DNA of 64,000 bases, taken from the NCBI GenBank assembly GCA_009761415.1, contig QUOL01000003.1, positions 2,666,001 to 2,730,000 on the forward strand. The letters run 5' to 3'. The position numbers were made by a program, and so were the translations under genes. The notes under the pieces are model-generated. The model had not been told where the DNA came from. It saw only the letters and a list, made by a program, of their open reading frames with translations, and ran no database searches. How positions within the stretch are numbered: the stretch's first letter is position 1; every line of letters starts with the position of its first letter. This document shows positions 36,737 through 48,558 of this stretch, piece by piece. Source of the stretch: Sarcomyxa edulis (lineage: Eukaryota > Basidiomycota > Agaricomycetes > Agaricales > Mycenaceae).

Positions 36737-38366
36737 ATGTCCTCCGAGTCTCCTGCGTGTCTTGTCAAACTACCCGCCAAAACGCTCAATCGTATATGTT
36801 CATGGTTGTTCAACCCAAATGATCTCCTGAACTTGGCGATGACCGCAAAGACGCTACACGACGTGGTCGTACCCAATCACATCGAATTCCGTATCATTCG
36901 CTGTGACATTCGACGCCGAAACGTGTGGAACAAAATCGCTAGCGTCCCTGCCTTGACCTCGAAGATTGTAGCTCTCGAGATAATCCCAGAAGACCCTACG
37001 TCAGACCGCTTTACGGACATCGTCTTGCCCATAAACTATCTTGGACAGGCAGAAATCGACAAAGACGACCCTTCCGAATGGCCTCGTAACTTTCGCTGGG
37101 GAGCGAATCAAGCTCCTGGGATAGAATTTGAGATCAGCTGCGCAGCCGCTCTCGCAAAGGCCATTGGACATATGGCGACCCTCAGATGCTTCCACTGGGC
37201 AGACTATACCGCTGTTTGCTCCCCCGATATATTCCTTGCCTTGAAGCACTCCTGCCCCAGCCTGACTGATGTCGAGGTGATGATCGACGGTGATTTTTTG
37301 GCGTCCGCTCATCAAGACTTTGCTAGTTGCCCAGTACGTCATACCTCACATGTCTGGTCGGTCCTGTTCTGACGTCCAGACATAGCTTTGGCAACTGAAG
37401 GACCTGACACGCTTTTCGCTCACCTTCATGCACGTCACTCTGGACGCAGCAGTCGCACGCGAATACGTCGAACGCATGACCGAGATGTTGATCGACCGGT
37501 GCCCAGATCTAGAAGAGCTGCTCTTACGACTGGGATCCCAAGATGCGCCTAACGACATCACATGCTTGGTCACCACCGCCAAATGGCCTTGTCTAAAACG
37601 GCTCAGCTTGGCTGCCAAAGTGAGCGACGATCACGAAGAAGCACTCGCTGAATTCCTAGCGAAACATCCTCGTCTGCACGAACTTCAATTGTGTCAGGGC
37701 ATAACTAACTCTCCCATCGTGCGACTGAGCAACCTCCCGCATCTGCACAGTCTGCACCTAGGTTGGGGCGTCGCGTGCAAGGACATCACTGACGAAGTGG
37801 CGGAGAACCTCGAGTACCTTGGCTTGTTCCTTGATTCTGGAGCGGACGAGAGGCTTGGGCCGTTGCTTGACAAAATGCCCAAGTTACGCCAATTTGAACT
37901 TGTTGGAGTTTCTGAACCCCTGTCTTTGGACTCGTTGACGTCTATGGTGAAGGCCTGCCCGTCTCTTGAACGACTCGCTATTCACGGTGCGCATCTCGAA
38001 GTCGAGGATGAGGCGTTTGCAGTGAGTCTCTCTTCATACATTTCCGCTTTCGCTCGGGACTCAACAAATTTTTGGCATCGGTAGGATATCAAAAAAATGG
38101 ACGGTTTCTTCTCTGGCTTTGATCGTTTAACGCATCTCAGTATCCGCGGGAAGGAGTTTCCCGTGCCAGACATCTACAAGAACTTTGCACAGACGATTCC
38201 CACTCTTGAATATCTCGAAATAGGCGTCAGGGATTATGTTTGGTATACCATTGATCGCAAGGAGGACGGGTCGTATACTGGATATCATACGACGGAACAT
38301 ATAGATGGACTGGACGTAGAGGATTGGGGAGGGTTATACCAAGGGGCGAGGGTTAGTGTTTATTGA
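36737..38366 (+). CDS. F-box / leucine-rich-repeat-like protein
   Basis: Three exons, 36737-37333, 37386-38021 and 38085-38366, all GT-AG and in frame, giving about 504 residues. The N-terminus (LVKLPAKTLNRICSWLFNPN then DLLNLAMTAKTLHDVVVPN) has the pattern of a divergent F-box, the SKP1-binding helix bundle of SCF ubiquitin ligases. The rest shows loose LRR-like units with regularly spaced leucines, for example CPDLEELLLRLGSQ, WPCLKRLSLAAKV, HPRLHELQLCQG and NLPHLHSLHLGWG. Such proteins are greatly expanded in Agaricomycetes. The substrate is unknown, and the F-box assignment is by pattern only. Confidence 0.8.
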
Positions 38367-38702
38367 GCCTCTCCGGAGACCGAACAGTTTCTAAGACGGA
38401 CGATGTTCTTCGAAGAAAGAGAAATGTCATTGTAATACATTATACCAGACATACCTGTAATATTGTAAAACTAGTCATATTTTAGAGGTCGGATTCGACG
38501 ATCTCGAAAATTCCGTCGCCGTGAAAGTCAGAAGGCCGCCCCGAAGTAATGGGGCCATATTATTTTGAGGTACAACATGCAAGGTACGTGGTATGCAGGT
38601 ATAGCCGAGAAACGAAGTTGATAATGATAATGATAAGCCACCCCAAGTGTGGCGAGGGAAAAGAAAGAAAAAAGAATGCCTAGTCATTCCTCGTCAAGGG
38701 GA
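38367..38702. other. Convergent 3' flanks
   Basis: A stretch of 336 bp between convergent stop codons. AT-rich near 38430-38480 (ATACATTATACCAGACATACC), fitting polyadenylation regions. No gene seen. Confidence 0.5.
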
Positions 38703-39661
38703 TTAGACTTGAACATTTTTGCTAGTGGAAAACGTATGAGCCATGACGTAGGAAACGAATGAATGTAAGACAAAACTCACGCGAACGCTCCGATGACGTT
38801 GCCCTGAGGATAGTATTCGCAGACATAGAAACTTGCAGCCTAGAAAAAGGGGCATCCCTGTCAGACACCGCGAGTCGACTCGATGCAGAAGAAACTCACT
38901 CCATATTTCGCAGAGAATATGCCGCTGCACGATTGTACCGCGCATCCGACCTGAGTGGACGCTTTCCAGACGACCTGCGTGAAATGAGACGCTACAGGAG
39001 CGCTGGAAACGTATTCCGCTATTTTGCAAAACATGATCATGAGTATCTTATTGAGTCGATAAATATACATGATTGACTTACAAACTTCGTTCGTCCAAGT
39101 TGCTATGGCTTTGATGATCGTGTACGACGAACCGGTGCCAGCTGCGAGGTTTTCTGAACGATTATCTATCAGCATGGTGCAGGTTTTTGGATAACAAGCA
39201 ATATATGACATACCTCCGAAAGCTCCGAGAGCTCCGGCAGAATGTGCGAAAACGCAGTCATCCGCCCATGATTGAGCCAAAGTGGCCAAGGTAGAGTTCC
39301 AGGTCAGGTCAGAAGCGCCGTGGAGGGCACGTACTGTGTTGTGGGCCGAGAGGTATGTGGAGATATCAGTGCTCGAAGCGGTAGCTAATGTGACGGCATC
39401 TGCGGCAGATGCAAAGGTGTACACTGAGGTAGTGCTGGCGGTGGTGGAGTTTTCAGTCGCCGACACAGGGGAGCTAGCGAGACTTGAGATGCTGGAAGAG
39501 GTCGTGGCGGGGATTAGGGAGCATGCAACCACGGAGTCGGACTTTATTGTTGTCGCGGAAACTGAGGGGGAGGAGGCATATGTTGCTGATGCAGTAGTTG
39601 ATGCCAACACAACGGGTAGACCAAAGGCAGCGAATGCCGCACACATCAAGAATCCGACCAT
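38703..39661 (-). CDS. Secreted CAP-domain (SCP/PR-1/Pry-like) protein
   Basis: Extracellular protein of the CAP superfamily, whose fungal members (Pry1) bind sterols and other lipids. ATG at 39661 starts a signal peptide (MVGFLMCAAFAAFGLPVVLAS), followed by about 75 residues of Ser/Thr/Ala-rich sequence, probably O-glycosylated. Exons: 39214-39661, 39082-39153, 38900-39018, 38781-38840 and 38703-38721. CAP motifs: YLSAHNTVRALHGASDLTWN, WADDCVFAHSAG, ENLAAGTG, HFTQVVWKASTQVGCAVQSC and FYVCEYYPQGNVIGAFAKNV. The conserved cysteines for three disulfides are present. It is adjacent to and convergent with the F-box gene. Role is unknown; a defence or virulence role would be speculation. Confidence 0.92.
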
Positions 39662-39785
39662 TATCAGAGAACTCTGGGAGGAAAAGAGTAAGAGAAGAGA
39701 GAAGAGAGATGGGAAAAGATGCAGAAAAAGAAAGAAAAAACTGACCTTTGAGCGATGTCTGATGTCCTTTCCGCTGCGGTGTCAG

Positions 39786-39792
39786 ATATATA
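39786..39792 (-). promoter_or_regulatory. TATA-like element of the CAP gene
   Basis: TATATAT read on the minus strand, about 125 bp before the CAP-protein ATG. It is compatible with a TATA box plus a 5' UTR of roughly 90 nt, but not proven. Confidence 0.4.
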
Positions 39793-40726
39793 AGACGCAT
39801 GAGCAATGACATGCAGCAATAAGCCTGGGTGGGACTATTATAATGGATGCATATAAGTCTATGGGCACGGAACGAGAGATGAAGCGGCGTACAGTTTTCA
39901 TTATTTTACAGTAGGACTGCGCCACATGAGCGTCAGTGGTACTTGTGCAACACTTACAGCGGTGAAGTCTGTTTTTGGGCTTTGCTACACTTCCTGGTAG
40001 AGCACTGAGTATAGATAGGCCTGTGGGGACCTTGTTGAAGACATCCTCGATGAACTTGTGGAAAGTTGTTAGTCCAAAAAACTTTTCGATTATGGGTGGA
40101 AGTACGATGCCGGCGCGTAACGATTTTCGCGGCGGAGGCTTTTGCGACTGAGATACAAATTATTTCAGACTCCGAATGGCCGCCGGCCACTTCTAACCCG
40201 GAGAGATTCCAAATTGCAAGTTTGCTTGATTCCGATACGACAGGACATCTCCAGCTATCCTCCAGCTAGACTTTAGCAAAGCCCGGGCGAATCGCATCTG
40301 GAGGACTGCTAGAGCCTGCAGATTGCTGGACCAACGGAGTGGACACGGCGAGGGTCCGCGGGAATCGACGAGTTCCGAGTAGTCAGCGCTTTCGATCTTT
40401 TATCAGGACACGATGTCGACGACAATCAGTCGTGGCGTTGAATCTGACTCTTCCCTCCTTCTCCGCCACCACGAATAGTACAAGAGCGCGTTTGTTTTCT
40501 ATCCCCGTTTTGCCTAGCAGCTTTGCCTTCGTAGCTAGTGATAGGCTGCTATCCTTGGACTACGACCTGCGATGGGTCCTGGCTAGATTAGCTTGCACGT
40601 CACGAATGGATTTATCATTTTTCGGGTGATTTGCGTGTATTCCATCAATCCTAGAAGTACTAGTCTCTGTATACTTGACTTGTACGATATGACTGCACGG
40701 GCTATATATTTCTACTTGGAGCTACA

Positions 40727-40763
40727 TCCTCCTCCTCCTCCTCCTCCTCCTCCTCCTCCTCCT
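40727..40763 (+). repeat. (TCC)n microsatellite
   Basis: About 12 perfect TCC units, 37 bp. It lies roughly 450 bp before the RhoGAP start codon, in promoter or 5' UTR sequence. It would read as polyproline in one short frame, but that frame is not a supported gene. Confidence 0.9.
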
Positions 40764-41209
40764 GATCGCAGCTGGTAGTCGCCGCTGGTCGCCTTGGATG
40801 TTAGAGTGCATAATCGTATTTTCCTAGTTGCCTCGTTATTTGAAACCCCACAGCGATCGACCTACACATGGTCGACGTTTCGATCTGCCACAATTCCCGT
40901 CCTGATAGCCGGGGCGCCCGCATCCTCGACAACTGCAAGTTCATTTTTGGACAATCCTTTCATTTCGTCAGGGCTTCCATTCGCATTATTTACTTTTTTT
41001 GATATTCGTATCTTCTCATTGAGTCTCACGTTCGTTGCCTGCCACTTCCTCTTGTCTTTTCCCGCGAAAAAACCCTGCTAAACGGAGCTCGTTTGATCGG
41101 TTACACCACACACGCGTTAGCTGCCCGCCCAAAGACTTCCCTAATTTCCTTAATCTCTTACTTCTTTGTTATCGATCCAACTGCCATAAAAACCTTCCTT
41201 TTTTACTAA

Positions 41210-44200
41210 ATGTCTGTAGCAACGGAATCCCCCCGCCATTCTGCATCACCTTCTACGCCTTCTCATCATCCAACGGTGACTTTTGACGAACGTACTCGAT
41301 CCAGGCAGCCATCTTCTTCGATTAACCAGAGCAAAACCTCTCAAAAATCGTCAGATAACGCCGTCGGGGGCGTTAATGGTCATGGATCATCTTCCACGCG
41401 GACCGCACGTCCACCAAAGTCATCAACGCCCGTCAACGGGAAAGAAGGCGATGAAACCGCTTGGGGATCAAACTTTTGGGTGACATTGGTTGATCCGCAG
41501 GTAAGAGTTGTATGTGACGCTGAAAGTGGTGTGTTGAATTAACTATCAGAGGAATGAACATTACAGACACAGACATCCTTCTTTGCCTGCCCGACTACCG
41601 GTCAGGTAAGTTGGGATCCTCCAGTAGGCCATTTTGTGTGCGTCAGATTTACTCGTTATTCGCGACCATTCCCTTCTAACACTAACTGCTGTTCGCGTAG
41701 TTTGCCTCCCAATGAAGAAGGAGAATGGTGGGAGTTGTCCGATGACTCTCGTGGCGGTATTCCGTATTATTATCAAACAAAGACAAGTGAGACTGTCTGG
41801 GAACGTCCAGAGGGTTTCGTGATACCTCTAGGCATAGTTCAGGTATGTCGCACTACTGAATTCGCTCATAACCCCTTGTCTAAGTATATCATAGAATACC
41901 GCTCTCGGTCGGCGGTTATCACAAACAGCGTTCAATCGCTTCTCGCATCTCTCGGTCAACTTCAGCGATACACCTTCCAACAAAAAGATGGAAGGAGGGC
42001 CTGAACCACCACCTTTTCGACGTTCCCGATCATACGCCAATGATCAGGGAGACCAAACCTCCCAAGCCAACGGTACTTCGTCCAAGAAACAACCTGCGTC
42101 TCCCGCTCGACGGTCAATCTCCAGTGATACCCATCTATACCACAACGGATCTAACAAACACGGCCCAAACTTATCCCCCATTCCAGCGTCACCATACACC
42201 ACCGATGCATCAGCACACTCATCACCCGTTTCCCGGAAATCCACAACCAGTACACCTAATAAATCCATTCTCAAAGCCCCCGAGAAAGAAATTCCCAATG
42301 GAAGACTCACTCCAAATGGAAGCGCGCGTCAGAATGGCTCAGACTCGCCACCCTCCAGGACCCGCTCAAAGTCTTCTTCCTATGTATCTCGTCGAGCACC
42401 ACAGCCGCAGAGTCTACACGCAGCTGTAGAGCTCCTCTCGAGCTCTCATTCGGACTCTGGCCACGCCCCACCCCGTAAATCAATCAACGGCACATCTGGC
42501 GAGCAGAAGACGAACGGGAAACCTAAGCAGCCTATATCTCCTCCCACTACACCTACCAAGGATAAGAATCAACGTGACGTCCCGCCATCGCCTCGTAGAC
42601 CTATTCCAGCTGTACCGAAGGGCAAGGGCGCTCCGGGAATCGCTGGTAGGCAGATTAGCGCTCCTACACTCAATCATGGTTCGTTTCTGTGTCAACGTTT
42701 CCCTGGATATACGTTGTCTGACTCTTGTTTCTTTGTCCTCTGCAGAAGCAACAGCTAACATGAGCCCGGTCAAGAATCGAGCTAACGGGAAGCCGATCCT
42801 CGTCGAGCCCCGCCTCCATTCTCTCTCTCGGATCCCTACAACGGGGACACTTGGAACTGGGTGCGTGATACTTTTCTTTAGGCGTGTGTCAACGTCTCAT
42901 ACCTTCATCTGGTAGGACTTATCCGATCCTACCCCAAGACCTCGCCTCCGATATACAACAGTTTTCCGAATCCGAATTTGCCCGTCAATACTTCTCGACG
43001 CATCGTACTGGATTCATATTCAGAAGACGAGTACCTGTCGCTCAAATGATGACTTGGCAGAAGGTATGCCACTAACACCTGTTTGTTCGAACTCCACCGA
43101 TTGAAACGACTGTACAGGTCCCTTTGAACTCACCCCTCCTGATGGTAAATCGTTCCTTACACAAGGACGCAGTCAAGGCTTTCAAAGTCATCCAACGAAT
43201 CATGGGAGACAGGGAACGCGACAGAGCCGTTGGTGTCCGTATGCCGACGGACAATCACGTCTCTACTGTTGCTTCCATCAACGCTTCTGCTACTTCACTC
43301 CCCGGTGCTGTCGTTGGAGTCACTGAGGAAGAACGATGGCTCCTGGGAGATGGGTTGACCCATGGCGAGTTGCGAGACGAGATTTACTGTCAGCTTATGA
43401 AGCAGCTTAGTGGAAATCCAAGCCCGTACGTGGTTTCTCTTCCGCGCTATGTCATCAATCTGACTCTCTATACCAGTGAAAGTGTGTTCAAGGGTTGGCA
43501 GCTGATGTGTGTTCTCCTGATCACCTTCCCACCATCGAAGAACTTCGAAACGTATTTGCGGTCGTTCATGCAGCAACATACTTCTGACCAGGAAGGAAGG
43601 GTTGACATCATGGCCAAGTATGGTCTGCGACGGCTAGCCTTCATCTCCAAGAAGGGGCCCAGAGGTAAACCACCCACAGTATCAGAAATCGAGATAGCAT
43701 CGGTGAGTCATATCCATCACGCTCGCCTTCGTTGACTCACTAATCCACGAATGAGCAGGATGCTGCATTCAATCCGTCGACATTTGGCGAATCCCTCGAT
43801 GCGATCATTAGATTACAAGGACGCAATTACCCCACACAGAAGGTCCCCATCATCCTACCATTCCTCGGCGACGGTATCCTCGCCCTCGGAGGTCCCAAAT
43901 CCGAAGGCATATTCCGTGTCCCAGGAGATGGAGACTCCGTTTCGGAACTCAAATTGCGTATCGACCAGGGCTATTACACTCTTGACGGTGTTGACGACCC
44001 ACATGTCCTGGCGTCTCTCATGAAGCTCTGGCTCCGAGAACTATGTGATCCACTCGTACCTGAGGAGATGTACAACGAGTGTATCTCGAATGCTCAAGAT
44101 CCCGAGGCGTGTGTTCATATCGTCCAGAGGCTGCCCACCATCAATCGGAGAGTCGTGTTGTTTGTTATCAGTTTCCTGCAACTGTTCTTGGAGGAGAAGA

Positions 44201-44518
44201 TACAGAGCGTGACGAAAATGACACCTGCCAATCTCGCATTGGTGATGGCACCTAATCTATTACGATGCAATTCGGAGTCGATGTCGGTCGTTTTCACTAA
44301 TTCACAGTGCGTTTCAGTATTCTTCATGTGTACAGAAGCCAGTGACTCAACACTAGTTTTTGTCCAGATACGAACAGATTTTCGTTTACAACTTACTCCT
44401 ACATCTCAAGTGCAACGAAGTAGATGCAGACTACATACCCACCCACGGACTCGGTGCCGTCGCATCCCAGCCTTTACCACGCGTGTCGAAATCCCGCTCT
44501 CGCCGTCCACACCACTAA
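41210..44518 (+). CDS. Rho GTPase-activating protein with WW-WW-MyTH4-RhoGAP architecture (Vilse/ARHGAP39 type)
   Basis: Predicted regulator of Rho/Rac/Cdc42 GTPases acting on actin and polarity. Ten exons: 41210-41500, 41577-41637, 41701-41842, 41895-42678, 42746-42860, 42916-43063, 43119-43425, 43477-43702, 43759-44306 and 44368-44518. Two WW domains: FWVTLVDPQTQTSFFACPTT with QVSWDPP, and EWWELSDDSRGGIPYYYQTK with TVWERP. A long Ser/Pro/Arg-rich linker follows. The MyTH4 domain (LLMVNRSLHKDAVKAFKVIQ ... HGELRDEIYCQLMKQL ... GWQLMCVLLITFPP) precedes RhoGAP, with the arginine finger in EGIFRVPGDG and PHVLASLMKLWLRELCDPLVP, MAPNLLRC. GTAAGT inside exon 2 is coding (VSWD). Convergent with the Mtf2-like gene. 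Confidence 0.95.
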
Positions 44519-44757
44519 CGAGACAGCGCTTTCAGCCCCCACGGTTCGTTTCAATACCACTATCCTAGAATCTTCATACCCCCCAAGACTAAAAACAGCT
44601 TACCTATACTTTGTTACTCCCGTCTTGGTAAACCTCGGTCGGAATCCCGTTGTAAGTATGTAGGACGTATATGTTTCATTCCAGATAATATATTTTATAA
44701 TACGGACTGTGAATGGTGCCTGCGCATGTCATTGTCAGGCAAGCAAGGGCTTCGGAA

Positions 44758-46228
44758 TCAAAACCGTCTTTTAGGATCCTTTTCCCATTCTCCGAATTCA
44801 TAATTATCGTCAACCTCCTCTGTCTCGGTCTTCCATCCGTCCCATCTGGGTTCTGAGGGTTCCGACGACGACGACCGAGATGCTCTGTTGACGGTAGACT
44901 GAGCCAAAAGTTTCTCGATATGCGAGAGCATAGCCCAAGACTCTCCATTCTCCTCTTCCCACATATTCCCCTGCACAAGATCTCCTCGGACATGTTCGAT
45001 CAACTTTCGAGTCCGAGCATCTGTCTCAACGATGTTCACCGCCATTTCCTCCAACGCATCATACACACCCTTCAGATCCCGGAAACACGCCCACCGAGTC
45101 TCGATGAGCTCGTTATAAGCACTCGTCGAGCACCCAAAGACATACGACGCAACAGATAGTCTCCGAGCGTAGTCGAATATCGAGAGCGCCAGATGTGGGT
45201 CCTGGTACTTTTCACGGAACGATTTCATGAGGAGAGCGACGACCTTGGGGTATGTCGGGGGTTGCAGCATAGGAAGGTCTGGTGTGGGGGAAATGGAAGT
45301 GGATGAGAGAGCTTCTGCGATGGCTTTACGAGCTACTTCTTCGTATTTCTTGGATTCGTCGAAGACTTCGGTCATGGCCCATTCTAGGAGCTGTTGATCT
45401 GTATCGCAAAGATTCATTGCCTCCTTCTTACGATCCAGTAGTTCGTCAAGGTCCGTACTCCATTTCATTTTCTTCGAATGTCGTCTCAGCTTCCCGAACA
45501 AGTCGCCGATTTGCCTCCCGATCCCTTTGCCTATCAGCGGGTCGTCTCCGGTTCCGGTTGCGGTCTGAATTTCTTTCTTTTTCTGCGATGCAGCTTCGAA
45601 GATCATGTTGAACATCTCGTCGAAAGCACTGATTTCGCGCTCTGTCATGGCTTGTCGGCGAGCGACGGTGTTTGGACGTAAAGGACTGGACCGGATGGTG
45701 GATAAAGGTGAATGGTCCCCTAGATCGTCAAATACGTGTTCCCAGGGAGATGCTTTCGTGTTGAAGATGGATTCGGGTGGTGGGGGCGGCTCAGTCCTCA
45801 CACTGACAAAACGTTTGGATAAGCTCACGAGAAAAAGCGTAGATATACATACCTCGGAGTAACGGGGGCTTGTGTAGCATATTGTCTGTGTTGTTGATAG
45901 CGCTGTCGATGAGAAGAGAAGTAGGATCGAGGTTGGTGAGGTACAAAGTAAGATTGAGGCAAATTTTTGGCTGAAAATATGCATTCTACGCCAGATGGGT
46001 TGGCTAGCCAGCCGTACGCTGGGAGATCATCGAATATACCGCCCCATAGGTAGTCTGGTGGTGGAGGTCTGTACCGAGATTCATTGTCTCGCTTCGTGAT
46101 GACTCTCCTTGGCGTACCTAGAAGAAAAGTCAGAGATATGCCTTGTACTTTGGATACACTTTCTGACCAGTCGTGAGTGATTTTGAGAGCCTCGAGACGT
46201 GTCTATTAGCACGACAAACAGGAAGCAT
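44758..46228 (-). CDS. Mtf2-like mitochondrial protein
   Basis: Likely mitochondrial RNA/translation factor of the Mtf2 family, known from yeast Mtf2/Nam1, which helps mitochondrial mRNA processing and translation. ATG at 46228 gives an Arg-rich presequence (MLPVCRANRHVSRLSKSLTT), then a small intron and RYRPPPPDYLWGGIFDDLPA. A second intron near 45800 joins QAPVTPR to TEPPPPPESIF. The C-terminal half has the family pattern: MTEREISAFDEMFNMIFEAA, MNLCDTDQQLLEWAMTEVFD, PPTYPKVVALLMKSFREKYQ, ALSIFDYARRLSVASYVFGC and YNELIETRWACFRDLKGVYD. Stop TGA at 44758-44760. The hydrophobic frame starting MHIFSQKF at 45984 is a different frame and not the true N-terminus. Confidence 0.82.
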
Positions 46229-46465
46229 GGTGGAAGAACGTCGAAATTGGAGGCAAGGTGGATGATTCAACGAACTTCGAAGATTGGTGGGAAATAAATT
46301 CCCAGTTTGGTTCAGCCCTTCGTATCGAAAATCGGCCTGGCCGCGCGAATTTTCGCCCATGAAAGATATTCGCGTTAGGTATATACGTTCCTACTAGAAA
46401 GCACTTGGAAGCACTACGATAAGATAAAATTTAGATTGACTCCGCTCTCCCAGCAGGATACACCG

Positions 46466-48246
46466 TCAATAGGCTCTGTGTTCATCGCAAACATATTCCC
46501 CACTGCGTGACCTTGCAGATATTGCATCATCAACCTCTCGTTCAGTTCCCGTTACTTCACTCAGCATCTTGCGAAGACATTCCAACGTTAACGGAGCGAT
46601 TGCGCATCTACAACAATACAACCACATTGGCTCCTCGTCGAGTTCTCGAATTGACGGTATGCAATGATCCGCAAGGTATAGCATCAACGACCACGGTGAA
46701 GTTGGATCGTCATAACGTGAGATGCAGAGATTGGTCAGGTCTTTCCACTCCGTGTAAACACGAGCCTCTGCGTAGATCTCCCCCTGGAATATGTTCAATG
46801 CAATGATGTGCAACTTCTGTAGCGAAGGCAGGTTCTCTGCAAGAAGATTGAGGATATCCGGGCGGAAGGCACCTACGCCAATACCCAGCTGGGTCAATCT
46901 CTCGTACGGCGCACGACGGACGAAAGCGACGGCGATGAGACGAACATCGTTGTATTCGAAACCTGACGACCATGGCACCAAGGCGAGGGATGTCAAGGAA
47001 GAACAGAATTGTTCTATACATCTCAGTACAGATTCCGCAGCGATGATTTTGATGCGCAGTTCGAGGGATAGCAAACTAGTAGAGACGACACGAGAGAGCG
47101 TCTCAGAGACGAAGTTCGGGCGCCTGGCGAAAGGATGCAAGTCAAGCACTAAATGCTGGAGAGTGTGACAATGCCGGTTGATGAATTGTGCAAGTACGGA
47201 CGGGTCAGCGAGCAAGTCCGACTCTTGTCCGCAGAGAATGCGAAGATGGAGTTTCTCTAGATGAGGAAAGAAATCGAGGGTGCGCAAGAAGGGCGTCATC
47301 TCGAATACTATCTGCTCGAAACCTCGTATACGAAGGGACCTGATAGACACAGTACGATTGATGAAATAGGCCAGCGTTTCCGGCAAGCGTGCGCGGTCTA
47401 CAGCATTCGTATCGGAGATTGAGAGGCAGTCTATGTCCAGTTCATGCAGATTTTCAAGAGAGGCGGATAAAGGGAGGATGCCGGATAGTCGATCTAGAGG
47501 ATAAGAGATTGATAATTTCTGCAGGTTCTGTCCGAACACAGGCCATCCAGCGTTGAGAAGTAGGCCGTCAAAGGGACAAGGACCCTCCCCACCCCAGAAA
47601 ATATCGTACTCTCCCACATTTGATAGACCCCCAATGGATTTCACAAGAGACCTTATCATTGATTCGGTATCCCGCGTAGCCGAGTCTGGCTTCCTTCGCT
47701 TTTGAATCTTCGTTCTGCTGGAGAGCCGACCAGGTCTTAGTAAATGAAGAAGCCGTTTCATAAAGTGCTTTTTTGAACTGTAGGAGTCGCGTGAGTGATC
47801 CAGAAGGGACTCGAGGAGCCCAAGACCCTCGACGGTAAAAGGTGCGATTTGGAAGACCCGAACGCGTCTGGCGATGTCTGCATTACTTTCAAGTAGTTTC
47901 AAAGATTAAGTAGTTATAAGACTCGATGCTCAAGAGGTTTGACTTACATGATGCGTTCCATGTCTCTAACCGTACGTGGATCGTAAGAACACAGACGCAC
48001 CCGTCTGTAACGATCATCAGTTGCTGCGTCGTAGAAAGCACGGTTCAAAGTTCTCAGTCTTTGCAAAGAGTCTGACGGAGTGTATTGTGCTATGTGTAAC
48101 CATATCTCGGGTGGAAGTTCGAGTGGTATTATAGTGGTACGGTTTGCCTGAATAAATTCTGCGAAGTCTGCAATTTTTTCGACTTGAGTAAGATTGTCAC
48201 TCGCCTTTGGTGTCTTCGAGACTGGCCCCCGTCTTTCTGGCCACAT
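46466..48246 (-). CDS. F-box protein with LRR-like C-terminus
   Basis: About 570 residues in two exons. ATG at 48246 (MWPERRGPVSKTPK) is the first in-frame ATG; the frame is open further upstream but without another ATG seen. The F-box (IIPLELPPEIWLHIAQYTPS then DSLQRLRTLNRAFYDAATDD) matches the Agaricomycete pattern LPPELW..I...L and would bind SKP1. The intron near 47905-47945 has a GTAAGT donor and joins ERI to NADIARRVRVFQIAPF. The remainder has leucine-spaced repeats (LHELDIDCLSISD, LRTLDFFPHLEKLHLRI, LVLDLHPFARRP) and conserved Cys near the end. Divergent from the next F-box gene. Substrate unknown. Confidence 0.82.
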
Positions 48247-48558
48247 GAGTGGAACTTGGACAGCTATAAGTGGGTCTGTAAGAGATATAGCTCGGTGAAA
48301 CGCCAAGGATCCACTGGCAAGCTCTGGCAAGTCGCCAACTTGAAGTTCAAACGTTCAAGTCCGACACTCATGCGCCACGTTGTCACAGCACAGCGAAGGC
48401 AGTGAGACGATCTGTCACGATCGTCACAACTTGTCCTCCCGGCGTCTCGTCGCCCAGAGACATCCTAATCCTCCTAGCCTGTGGCCTGAGTCCTGACGTC
48501 GACATTCTCGAGATTCGAGCGCTTGAGTCTCTCCACAGTTGCTCGCCTTGGACGGAGC

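Larger units (their letters stand above)
39662..41209. other. Divergent intergenic region (CAP / RhoGAP genes)
   Basis: About 1.5 kb upstream of both neighbours. It includes a (TCC)n tract and, nearer 41210, a pyrimidine-rich leader (CTTCCTTTTTT) typical of basidiomycete 5' UTRs. Short open frames (for example 40339-40629) show no domain. Confidence 0.55.

Noticed and set aside
40593..40778. Short open frame ending in polyproline
   Set aside because: The prolines come only from the TCC microsatellite; there is no other coding evidence.
41606..41612. GTAAGT as a splice donor in the RhoGAP exon 2
   Set aside because: These bases encode Val-Ser of the WW core (QVSWDPP). Splicing there would destroy the domain, and GTGCGT at 41638 works.
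45900..45984. Hydrophobic N-terminus MHIFSQKFASILLCTSP in front of the Mtf2-like frame
   Set aside because: Splicing near 45800 puts the upstream exons in another frame that gives a better presequence and continuous coding to 46228.
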